From contig DKKK01000217.1 of assembly GCA_002455215.1 (NCBI GenBank), forward strand, positions 33,298-45,883: a DNA stretch of 12,586 nucleotides, in the 5' to 3' direction. Shown one piece after another: positions 1-6,895 of the stretch. Each line of letters begins with the position of its first letter. The first letter of the stretch is position 1. The notes under the pieces are model-generated. The model worked only from the letters and a program-made list of their open reading frames with translations. It did not search any database and was not told the origin of the DNA. The position numbers and the translations under genes were made by a program. The DNA is from Anaerolineales bacterium UBA6668. Lineage in GTDB: Bacteria; Chloroflexota; Anaerolineae; Anaerolineales; UBA6668.

Positions 1-125
1 TGCATTGCGGCTCTACAAAACCAAATCGTTCGCGCGGATTGATGCAAAAATCAACCTAACACATAGCCATTATGTACTATTTCGTCACCTAACCTTTCAT
101 GCGGTTGCCCTGGTGGCTGGGTGCG

Positions 126-1664
126 CTAGCGTAGCCCCAAAATTTGAATACTCCCCAAAACGTCCCACCCCACCAAATAACGACCATTGGGGCTTAACAA
201 ATAACTCCCACCAGCCAGCGAACCAACTTCTTTTATTGCCACTCTTTTCCCATCTAATAGGGTGATGTAATTTGCAAAGTTTTGAGAAGGTTCGCTGATT
301 TGAGCATCACGCTCGGCTTCAGAAGCTAATCGAACTTCTCCCGTGTAAATAAACCATTGATAAATGTCTTCTGTAGCTGTTTCGGCAAAAAACGATTGGC
401 TATCTTTCGCCCATGTGATATGGTGAGTTGCGGCAAAAGGATACTGCACGTCGTATCTGCCACTTGGGTTTTGAATAGAAATACCCATGTGTATATCACC
501 GCAAACGAGTGTGTTGGCTCTTAGCACATACTGCCCTTGGCAGTTATCGTCCCTTGTCCTGCTATTCACCAATTCGCCATTTTGGATATTTACATCCAGC
601 CAATTTTCATTGTACAAAATTAGTAAATTTCCATCCCGAAACCCTAGCATCCCCCTGTAATGACCTGTACTGAATGAGTCGTCAACATAACTATTGAGCG
701 GCTTTTCCCATTCTAGGTTCGCAAAACGTATCGAATATTTTTGTAATACCCATTCTCCTTCGGGCTTTAATAATATTAAGAAACTGGTGAGGTCCGGCGA
801 TACGGCTATTTGGTTGACAGTCCCCGTCAATTGGGGTTCAATCAAAGCCGATTTCTCAATATCGTACCACTGGATTAGGTGTGTAGATAGCATAAAAAAT
901 ACCAGTTGATTATCTTGCTTTAGTTCAATCCAATAAGACAGGTTTTGGTCATCGGTTTTTAGTATTTGCTTTTCTCTTGTAGATAAATTAACAATATTCT
1001 TGCTTTGATTGTGGTGTTGATAAACCACATAATCTTTGGTAACTGCCAATTGGGTAATCAGTCGCTCGTTATCAAGAATGATGGGTTCACCATATTGACC
1101 ATTCTCACTGTTCAAGAAGTTAATTCTATTTTTATCAGCATACACAATGGTTTTGTTATCCGTCATCCAAGCAATCTTGCTAAATAAAGTATCATCGCTC
1201 GACTTGTTTGGCACAAAATTAGATACCTTGTAAGTTGTTAAGTCAATGACGGTAAACAAACTATAACCATTTTCACTTGCAGATTGAACAATCAGTAATT
1301 TTTTACTATCTCCTGACCAAAAAACCCCAAAAAACTCGGTCGTCGGAATACGTAACACCATAGTTTGATTTTGTGTCTCTAGCAAGTAAAGGTTGTTGTA
1401 TTTGCTTACGACCAAGTGTTTACCATCTGGTGCTAATCCATACTTGCCATCACTCCAAAAATGATTTCTTCCATTCCAAAGAACATCTAATTGCGAAAAT
1501 TTCTCGGCAGTGATTACGGGCAAATCTTTCGGTATTGGGTCAAAGAAATTGATATTCAATTGTTTTGGCAACGGGTTATACAAAAAGTAATGCCCTACGA
1601 ATACCGCCAAAAATATCCCTACTACACCCAAAAACTGAATGAAAGATTGTTTTTGTTTGTTCAT
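126..1664 (-). CDS. Membrane-anchored beta-propeller-like protein, function unknown
   Basis: The protein is 512 residues. A short basic N-terminus (MNKQKQ) is followed by one hydrophobic segment at about residues 8-28, so the rest is probably outside the membrane. The remainder is beta-rich, with recurring blades of the PD40/TolB/WD40 style, for example APDGKHLVV, WSGDSKKLLIV, SPDLTSFLILL and, near the end, SPNGRYLVGW. Two cysteines lie close together (DNCQGQ and TLVCGD). A GTG three codons upstream (1673) is also in frame, but the ATG at 1664 is preferred because AGGTGG sits 5 nt before it. The gene lies 65 nt downstream of the CPBP protease gene on the same strand and may be co-transcribed. 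Its DNA is clearly AT-richer than the rest (the line from 1201 is 20/60 GC against 35/60 in the line from 9421), which suggests separate acquisition. No catalytic motif was seen, and a binding or sensing role is only a guess. Confidence covers the gene and fold class, not the function. Confidence 0.8.
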   Translation of the reverse strand: MNKQKQSFIQFLGVVGIFLAVFVGHYFLYNPLPKQLNINFFDPIPKDLPVITAEKFSQLDVLWNGRNHFWSDGKYGLAPDGKHLVVSKYNNLYLLETQNQTMVLRIPTTEFFGVFWSGDSKKLLIVQSASENGYSLFTVIDLTTYKVSNFVPNKSSDDTLFSKIAWMTDNKTIVYADKNRINFLNSENGQYGEPIILDNERLITQLAVTKDYVVYQHHNQSKNIVNLSTREKQILKTDDQNLSYWIELKQDNQLVFFMLSTHLIQWYDIEKSALIEPQLTGTVNQIAVSPDLTSFLILLKPEGEWVLQKYSIRFANLEWEKPLNSYVDDSFSTGHYRGMLGFRDGNLLILYNENWLDVNIQNGELVNSRTRDDNCQGQYVLRANTLVCGDIHMGISIQNPSGRYDVQYPFAATHHITWAKDSQSFFAETATEDIYQWFIYTGEVRLASEAERDAQISEPSQNFANYITLLDGKRVAIKEVGSLAGGSYLLSPNGRYLVGWDVLGSIQILGLR

Positions 1665-1701
1665 AACACCCACCTAACAATATTAACGAGTTATTACACC
1701 C

Positions 1702-1716
1702 CCCCTTAATTAGGGG
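1702..1716. other. Short inverted repeat between protease and propeller genes
   Basis: CCCCT and AGGGG form a 5-bp stem around a 5-nt loop, 14 bases past the protease stop. There is no T-run after it on the minus strand, so it is not a convincing terminator. It could be a weak attenuator or an mRNA processing point between the two leftward genes. Confidence 0.25.
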
Positions 1717-1729
1717 AAAACAAAAAAGC

Positions 1730-2527
1730 TTACCGCATCCCCCAAAAGATGATTGCGAAAGCAATGATATTGTTCAAAGCATGAACGGTAATTGGAATCC
1801 ACAAAGAGCGTGAGCGTTCGTATAAAAACGCCAAAAATAAGCCAACCACAAACAATGGCAAGAAAAGGATTGGCATCATGTGCGCTAGCGCAAAAATCGC
1901 CGAGCTAGCAATCCAACCGACCCAGAAGCCCCAGCGGTCACGAATGACTCGATAAACAAAACCGCGGAAGAACATCTCTTCGGCAAAACCAATGAACACA
2001 CCCCCAAACAAGGGAAGCAAGACTACCACTGCCCAACTCAGCCCTAAACTGCCAAACATTTGCTCTTGTGGGTTATCAAACTCACCCAATACCCACATCA
2101 GCAAAGCAGACGTGCCAGCGTTCAGCAAGAGCAAGACCAACACAAGAACCGGCACACTCAGCCACCAGCGCACATTCACTGCCCGAAACAACTCTTTTCG
2201 CCAATTAAGAACTCTACCAAGTAACAATACCAGCCATACACTGCCCCCCAACGAAACAATAGTCGCAATCACACTGCCTAAAATGACCGGAAACGTCATT
2301 AATTGGGAGGTAAGAAACGTTTGATCATTCAACAAGTCCGGGTTATTGATAAATTCGGGGGACTGCATCAGATTCCAAACCCCCGGCAAAACAGCGAGAA
2401 CGTTTAGCGCAAGGCACAAAAATGCGGCTAAGGGCAAAATAATCAGGACATGCACACCCCGCCACAAACTGGTTTTGCTGGGTTGAGATGGAGAGTCGAT
2501 TGATGGATTGTCGCTTGATGGATACAT
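1730..2527 (-). CDS. CPBP family intramembrane metalloprotease (CAAX-protease-like)
   Basis: This is a 265-residue integral membrane protein with about seven hydrophobic segments (near residues 25-50, 78-103, 122-147, 163-181, 202-217, 219-235 and 245-262). The three hallmark motifs of the CPBP/Abi family are intact: EEMFFR at 183-188 (EExxxR, the glutamate pair that activates water), FALAH at 212-216 (FxxxH), and HALNN at 249-253 (HxxxN/B). Length is normal for the family. The known family includes CAAX prenyl-protein endopeptidases and bacterial proteins linked to bacteriocin immunity or membrane protein processing. The bacterial substrate cannot be told from sequence. The N-terminus (1-20) is Ser/Pro-rich and cytoplasmic in style. 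The ATG at 2527 has no clear Shine-Dalgarno sequence. A good promoter candidate lies 57-84 bp upstream. The downstream propeller gene may share its transcript. Confidence 0.93.
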   Translation of the reverse strand: MYPSSDNPSIDSPSQPSKTSLWRGVHVLIILPLAAFLCLALNVLAVLPGVWNLMQSPEFINNPDLLNDQTFLTSQLMTFPVILGSVIATIVSLGGSVWLVLLLGRVLNWRKELFRAVNVRWWLSVPVLVLVLLLLNAGTSALLMWVLGEFDNPQEQMFGSLGLSWAVVVLLPLFGGVFIGFAEEMFFRGFVYRVIRDRWGFWVGWIASSAIFALAHMMPILFLPLFVVGLFLAFLYERSRSLWIPITVHALNNIIAFAIIFWGMR

Positions 2528-2550
2528 AAAAGAGAGAATGGTTGTCTAAT

Positions 2551-2615
2551 CGGCACGCTTCAAATTGCGCTTTTTCCTTTGAGAATAAAGTGTAATTCTG
2601 ACCTGTGTCAAATGT
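2551..2615. repeat. Dispersed hairpin repeat, copy A
   Basis: It begins CGGCACGCTTCAAATT, continues with the T-rich arm GCGCTTTTTCC, and ends TGTGTCAAATGT. By eye it matches copy B (2931-2997) at roughly three quarters of aligned positions. The hairpin 2567-2592 is kept partly through G-T pairs. The conserved terminal TGTCAA is the complement of a perfect -35 box (TTGACA) facing the protease gene, so this copy seems to serve as that gene's promoter. Confidence 0.5.
2584..2611 (-). promoter_or_regulatory. Candidate promoter of the CPBP protease gene
   Basis: On the minus strand a perfect -35 hexamer TTGACA (2606-2611) is followed after 16 nt by TTTATT (2584-2589), four of six matches to the -10 consensus. 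Transcription would start near 2577, giving a leader of about 50 nt. It lies wholly inside repeat copy A. Confidence 0.5.
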
Positions 2616-2930
2616 AATACGAAGAATTTACTGAAAAGTTGCAAAATTCCAGATAAATCTTACAGAAAGTGCCACCCATTATAAGCCTTCCATCAAAATT
2701 CAGGTTTTTTTCTTCCAGTCGCCCAATTCTTTAACCGAACCCTAAGGCATCCTATTGCCGATGAGCCTTTTACCGTGCTAAAATCGGGAGATTCTGGCAG
2801 ATTATGCCTTGCTAATCATTGGGCGCGCCAGAGATTTGCAACTGTTTATCCTATCTTGCCAAGCAGTATGAGCCGCTGAAGCAATTTCACTGAGACAAAC
2901 TCAAGGAGATCGGAAATCTATTGCTATATT

Positions 2931-2997
2931 CGGCACGGCTCAGATTTACGCCTTTTTCCTTAAAGAAAAAAGCGCAGTTTTCATCCATGTCAAATAT
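2931..2997. repeat. Dispersed hairpin repeat, copy B
   Basis: It starts CGGCACGGCTCAGATT and ends CATGTCAAATAT, in register with copy A. Its core is the best hairpin of the family: CGCCTTTTTC (2949-2958) pairs with GAAAAAAGCG (2965-2974), nine of ten positions, around a 6-nt loop. TTGACA is conserved on the minus strand here too, but the matching -10 position is TTTTTT and no gene follows it leftward before copy A. Confidence 0.5.
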
Positions 2998-3050
2998 GTC
3001 CTAACACTTCCGAGTAGGAAGCGGTTCAACGCAGGTTGTTGTTCTGATTG

Positions 3051-3078
3051 TTGTTCAATGAAGATAGGTCGTTATGAA
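3051..3078 (+). promoter_or_regulatory. Weak candidate promoter of the glycosidase operon
   Basis: TTGTTC (3051-3056) is followed after 16 nt by TATGAA (3073-3078). Matches to consensus are only three and four of six, so this is tentative. It would give a leader of about 175 nt that carries the hairpin at 3149-3174. Confidence 0.25.
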
Positions 3079-3148
3079 TATTTTATTGTAAAATGACAAA
3101 GACCCAACTGCAGTGGATGCTCAGTTTACGCACGCTTGGTTAAACAGC

Positions 3149-3174
3149 CATCTGCGGCACGTATGCCGAAGATG
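3149..3174. other. Strong hairpin in the leader of the glycosidase operon
   Basis: CATCTGCGGCA (3149-3159) pairs with TGCCGAAGATG (3164-3174) around a CGTA loop, ten of eleven positions paired. It lies 86 bp upstream of the lipoprotein start. No T-run follows, so it is not an intrinsic terminator. It may be an operator dyad or an mRNA-stabilising leader structure. Confidence 0.45.
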
Positions 3175-3260
3175 ACCCGTGTCGAAGATAACGCTTGAAA
3201 CACCCGTGCCCTTTTCTCAGAAATCGTTCACTTGTTGTTACGCACCCCCATTCTAAAACA

Positions 3261-6071
3261 ATGAATTTCCTTTTAAAACGCCCCGTTATTGTTTTGTTTG
3301 CACTATCCGCTTTTAGTTTGGCTTTGAGCGCCTGCGGCAGTGCAACAACACAACCCAGTAATCCAAACCTAACCCCCATGAGCGCCGAAATATATACGGT
3401 GCAAAGTGAAAATGGCGCAAGCCTGCAAACTGAACCCAGTTTATTGCAGGCGGGTTTTGCCCTTTCGTTGCGGGCAATTTCTCTAACAGACGCCGTTTCT
3501 CCGGTGGCAACTAGCGCCAACAACGAGAACGATTCTGCCGACCAAGCAACCACTGCAATTGCCAATCAGGAAGCGGCACGCCAAGCCTTGCCCAGCGGCT
3601 ACACCCTACTCGGCAAGGCTTATGCGGTAGAAAGTGCAGGCGCATCCCCAGTGCAGTTTAAGCTCACTTTGCCAGTAGAGGGCATTGATGCAAGCGCACC
3701 CATTCGCAACTTTGATTTATTTGCTTGGGATGGTGTTCATTGGCAGTTTGTTCCAAGCCAACTGAACAATGGGCAACTGACCGCCGAATTGAATCGCCTG
3801 CCATCTGTTTTGGCAATTTTGCAAAAATCACCAGCCACCCCCAGCCTACACGCAGACTTGTTACCGGAAGAAGTTCTAAACGGCATGGGAAGCGGCTTAA
3901 CATCGCTTTCACCGGCGGGCTTATATTTGCAAACAGATGGAACCTTGCAAGGCGTGCTGGCAGGCGGCTTTGACAGCGCAATGGGCTATGCCATTCAGCC
4001 ATTGGTGGAAGCAAAAGCCGATAATAATGGACGCACCGCCCTAGACAGTGTGCTTGCCAACCCACAGGCGCGTCAAACTAATTTGGGCGGCTTGGTAGAT
4101 TTGGCAAACAATGCACAATATAATGGCATTAAGCTAGATTATCGCGGCATTTCGCCGGAACGCAGTACTGCCTTCACGGTATTTGTTACTGACTTGGCAA
4201 ACGAACTGCATAAAGCAGGCAAACAATTGACTTTGGTAATACCAGCCCCAGTGCAAAGCGCAAATGGTTGGAATATGCAAGGTTATAACTTGCGGTTGCT
4301 CGGGCAAGTTGCAGATGCACTCGAAATTGACCTACAAGCAGTGAGTGTGGGCGCACAAGACACTAACCTGCAATCCATGCTAAGTTGGATGGTGGGGGAA
4401 GTTAATCGCGAAAAGCTCCGTATCCTGACATCCGCCGCGCCCCTAGATGTGACCGAAGCCGCCAGCACTCGCTTGCCCACCAAACGCGCAATGGAAGTTT
4501 TTGGGCAGGTGAATACCAGCAATGACCCGGCGCTTATCATTCCGGGAACACCTGTCAGCCTAAACTTAAATGGAACGGTGAACAGTTTGGAGATTGACGC
4601 CGCCACGCAAGCGGTACGCTATCAATATACGGATGGGAACGGTGTGCAACATTTGGTGTACATCCCTTCAACCGCCACCTTGCAACAGCAACTACAGTTG
4701 GCGCAACAATTCAACTTGAATGGCACGGTGGTACGCAATTTGTTTGACAATGGCAATTCACCTGCCATGTTCAACACGCTCATCAATTCTGCCAGCGGTG
4801 GGTCCGCCAATCCTCCCAGCCAGTCACAATTGGTCTGGCAAGTCAGCAAAGATGGCGCAACCGTGACACAAGAAGTTGGCACATGGGGGCAACCGTTTAG
4901 CTGGACGCCGACCGATGCAGGGACGTACCAAATTGCGGCGGTGCTAGACACAGGCGAGCCACGCCAACTCAGCACATACGACATGGTGGTCAATGCCCAA
5001 CTACCACCCACACCCGCTCCTGCAATTGTGGTTGCTGGCGCACCGGCCGTGAGCGGACCCCAACCCACCCGCGACCCATCCTTGCCAGCCCCCACCAATG
5101 CCCCTGTCATTGCGCCCGTTCCGGCAGTGCGTGGTACCAATTTGAGCGGCGGCTTTGAAATGGGTGGACAAGTGGTACATGGTGGCATTCCCGCCGCCGC
5201 CCAAATGAAGCAAGCCGGATTCACATGGGTCAAAGTGCAAACCGGACCCGGTGCTAATATCCAAGACATCGCCAATGCCCACAATATGGGCTTCAAAATT
5301 TTGCTCAGTGTGGTTGGCGACCGCAACCGCCCGATGGACCCCTCTTATCAGGACGAATTTGCCGCCGGGGTTGCCGCACAAGCCGCCGCCGGTGCTGATG
5401 CTATTGAAGTGTGGAACGAACCGAACCTAACGCGTGAGTGGCCCGATGGACAGATCAATCCTGCCAACTATGTGCCGCTTTTGCAAAAAGCGTACAACGC
5501 GATTAAAGCCGCCAACCCCAATACCATCGTGATTTCAGGCGCACCCGCACCGACCGGGTACTGGGGCGCTTGTACCCCCAGCGGGTGCGATGACCGCTAT
5601 TGGATGGAAGGTTTGCTCGCCGCAGGTGGCGCGAATTATATGGACTGTATCGGCGCTCACTATAATGAAGGGCTGGTATCGCCTTATGCCTATGGCGGCA
5701 ATGCAGACCCACGCGACAACCACTATACACGTTATTTTTACGGCATGGTGGAAACCTATGTAGGCGCGTTGGCGGGAACTCGTAAAATTTGTTTCACTGA
5801 GTTGGGCTATCTGAGTGGGCAAGAGTGGGGGTCTGTGCCCGGACACTTCATGTGGAAGCCACCTTTCAATAACACTGTCGCCGAGCAAGCACAATACCTG
5901 GCAGAAGCCGCCGCAATTGGTTTATCGGATGGGCGTGTGCGTTTGATTATTGTGTTCAACGTAGACTTCACCTTTTGGGGTGATGACCCGCAAGCTGGCT
6001 ATGCCATGATTCGTCCAGATGGCTCCTGCCCCGCCTGCGTCACTATTGGAAATGTTTTAGGGAGTAGATAA
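3261..6071 (+). CDS. Modular lipoprotein: degenerate GH18-like domain plus clan GH-A glycosidase
   Basis: The protein is 936 residues from the ATG at 3261. An in-frame TTG at 3195 would put 22 hydrophilic residues ahead of the signal peptide, so it is rejected. A type II signal peptide ends in lipobox LSAC (Cys25), predicting a lipid-anchored external protein. In order follow a beta-rich region (about 30-200), a GH18/YaaH-like barrel (about 218-510), an Ig-like segment (about 520-580), a Pro-rich linker (about 581-623) and a clan GH-A barrel of the GH5/GH39 type (about 624-936). In the GH18-like part the usual DGxDxDxE motif reads NGIKLDYR (288-295), so the catalytic Glu is Arg295 and this domain is probably inactive. 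The GH-A domain keeps both catalytic glutamates: WNEPN with acid/base Glu720 and TELGY with nucleophile Glu847. Two close cysteine pairs (771/776 and 923/926) may form disulfides. No strong ribosome binding site precedes the start. The substrate is unknown. Confidence 0.87.
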   Translation: MNFLLKRPVIVLFALSAFSLALSACGSATTQPSNPNLTPMSAEIYTVQSENGASLQTEPSLLQAGFALSLRAISLTDAVSPVATSANNENDSADQATTAIANQEAARQALPSGYTLLGKAYAVESAGASPVQFKLTLPVEGIDASAPIRNFDLFAWDGVHWQFVPSQLNNGQLTAELNRLPSVLAILQKSPATPSLHADLLPEEVLNGMGSGLTSLSPAGLYLQTDGTLQGVLAGGFDSAMGYAIQPLVEAKADNNGRTALDSVLANPQARQTNLGGLVDLANNAQYNGIKLDYRGISPERSTAFTVFVTDLANELHKAGKQLTLVIPAPVQSANGWNMQGYNLRLLGQVADALEIDLQAVSVGAQDTNLQSMLSWMVGEVNREKLRILTSAAPLDVTEAASTRLPTKRAMEVFGQVNTSNDPALIIPGTPVSLNLNGTVNSLEIDAATQAVRYQYTDGNGVQHLVYIPSTATLQQQLQLAQQFNLNGTVVRNLFDNGNSPAMFNTLINSASGGSANPPSQSQLVWQVSKDGATVTQEVGTWGQPFSWTPTDAGTYQIAAVLDTGEPRQLSTYDMVVNAQLPPTPAPAIVVAGAPAVSGPQPTRDPSLPAPTNAPVIAPVPAVRGTNLSGGFEMGGQVVHGGIPAAAQMKQAGFTWVKVQTGPGANIQDIANAHNMGFKILLSVVGDRNRPMDPSYQDEFAAGVAAQAAAGADAIEVWNEPNLTREWPDGQINPANYVPLLQKAYNAIKAANPNTIVISGAPAPTGYWGACTPSGCDDRYWMEGLLAAGGANYMDCIGAHYNEGLVSPYAYGGNADPRDNHYTRYFYGMVETYVGALAGTRKICFTELGYLSGQEWGSVPGHFMWKPPFNNTVAEQAQYLAEAAAIGLSDGRVRLIIVFNVDFTFWGDDPQAGYAMIRPDGSCPACVTIGNVLGSR

Positions 6072-6769
6072 TGTCGGATTCGGAAGTAGGGCAAGGCTAT
6101 GACGGTGATGAAATAGATTACTCATCCAATTCACCCATTCCAGATGAATTTTTGGATGAGTACGATTTTCCGGTAAATGAAGTGCCAAACGCCTTTCGGC
6201 GGGCTCGTCCCAGCCGTTGGCGGCGGTTTTGGCGCAGAAATCGTTTCGTTATACTGGTACTAACGCTTTTGGTGTTGGCTGGTTGTGTGTTGCTCAGCAC
6301 AGCGCTGTATTATCAACGGCAACAAGCCAACTACGCAGTTTCAGCCACTATTCATGCCATTCACACCCAAACGGCACAGGCGTTGCCCGTTGTCAATCAG
6401 CCAAGTGGAATTGTTGGCACTGTGCAAACGTGTGACGGACAAGTGCGAAATTTTCCGGCAGGGCAACCCATTTGCTTGCATGTGACACTCTCCAATCCAT
6501 TGCCTGAACCTTTTAGCCTAGATGAGTTGGCATTGCGTATCACCGATAGCAAGGGGGCAGTGAGTCGTATTGGCGTCTTGCAGTCCGTTAAACTTGCCGC
6601 AAATGCCAGCCAGATTGAAGGGGTCAATAATCCGGTTGTGGTAGATTTACGTTTACAAAATGCGGGGCAATATCAGGTGGCAGTGGCGGGTTGTTCGGCT
6701 GATGTGTGTGCGCAACCTTTTGCCAATTGGCAAGTTTTTTCTTCTGCGCTTATAATCATAGTAGAGTAA
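6071..6769 (+). CDS. Type II single-pass membrane protein with charge-segregated tail, function unknown
   Basis: The protein is 232 residues and I do not recognise a named family. The first 40 residues carry twelve Asp/Glu and no Lys/Arg. Residues 43-58 then hold nine arginines, directly before one hydrophobic helix at about 60-81. By the positive-inside rule the N-terminus is cytoplasmic and residues 82-232 are external. The external part is beta-rich, like an Ig or FixH-type sandwich, with four cysteines (121, 135, 208, 213) that could form disulfides. A fifth, Cys72, lies in the membrane helix. The start overlaps the stop of the lipoprotein gene in TAATG, and AGGGAG lies 6 nt upstream, so translation is very probably coupled. 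It sits between two glycosidase genes and may be a scaffold or accessory factor for them; that role is inference from position only. Confidence 0.82.
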   Translation: MSDSEVGQGYDGDEIDYSSNSPIPDEFLDEYDFPVNEVPNAFRRARPSRWRRFWRRNRFVILVLTLLVLAGCVLLSTALYYQRQQANYAVSATIHAIHTQTAQALPVVNQPSGIVGTVQTCDGQVRNFPAGQPICLHVTLSNPLPEPFSLDELALRITDSKGAVSRIGVLQSVKLAANASQIEGVNNPVVVDLRLQNAGQYQVAVAGCSADVCAQPFANWQVFSSALIIIVE

Positions 6770-6777
6770 TAAAATTT

Positions 6778-6866
6778 CGGCACGCTTTATATTCGGCGCA
6801 TGGGTCGAATATCGAATTTCCCTTTTTGTTTAAGGGGAAAAGCGAAATTGTTGGTGTGTGTCGAAT
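6778..6866. repeat. Dispersed hairpin repeat, copy C (intercistronic, extended)
   Basis: It shares the start TCGGCACGCTT (from 6777), a T-rich/A-rich hairpin core ending AAAAGCG, and the end TGTGTCGAAT with copies A and B, but carries about 25 extra bases. The extra part forms its own hairpin, ATATTCG (6789-6795) with CGAATAT (6806-6812). The core pairs TTTCCCTT (6817-6824) with AAGGGGAAA (6832-6840), one base bulged. The TTGACA box is altered to TCGACA. Lying between two operon genes, it could act on mRNA processing or partial termination. Confidence 0.4.
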
Positions 6867-6895
6867 TTTAAATTTTTTACAATCTGGATTTGTGT

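Larger units (their letters stand above)
2528..3260. other. 733-bp non-coding region between divergent genes
   Basis: This region separates the leftward protease gene from the rightward glycosidase operon. No credible gene was found: reading frames are short and show no recognisable protein. It holds two diverged copies of a hairpin repeat (2551-2615 and 2931-2997), candidate promoters facing each way, and a strong hairpin at 3149-3174. The stretch 2620-2930 shows nothing identifiable apart from a GGCGCGCC palindrome near 2822. Confidence 0.6.

Noticed and set aside
5..265. Plus-strand 86-codon frame at the left edge
   Set aside because: It overlaps the 3' end of the propeller gene antisense and has low-complexity, non-protein-like sequence; 1-125 shows nothing else.
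2756..2796. Resemblance of this stretch to the tandem repeat (TGCCGAT, TTACCG, CGGG in the same order)
   Set aside because: Only short matches with different spacing; not enough to call a further copy without a scored alignment.
3163..3198. 11-codon upstream frame (MPKMTRVEDNA) in the glycosidase leader
   Set aside because: No ribosome binding site, no regulatory codon run, and it stops 62 bases before the start; likely chance.
3195..3260. Upstream TTG start that would lengthen the lipoprotein by 22 residues
   Set aside because: The added residues are hydrophilic and would bury the signal peptide; the ATG at 3261 gives a canonical lipobox with Cys25.
4622..5326. 234-codon minus-strand open frame opposite the lipoprotein gene
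   Set aside because: Its composition is a by-product of the opposite codons, it has no recognisable domain, and the plus-strand gene is certain.
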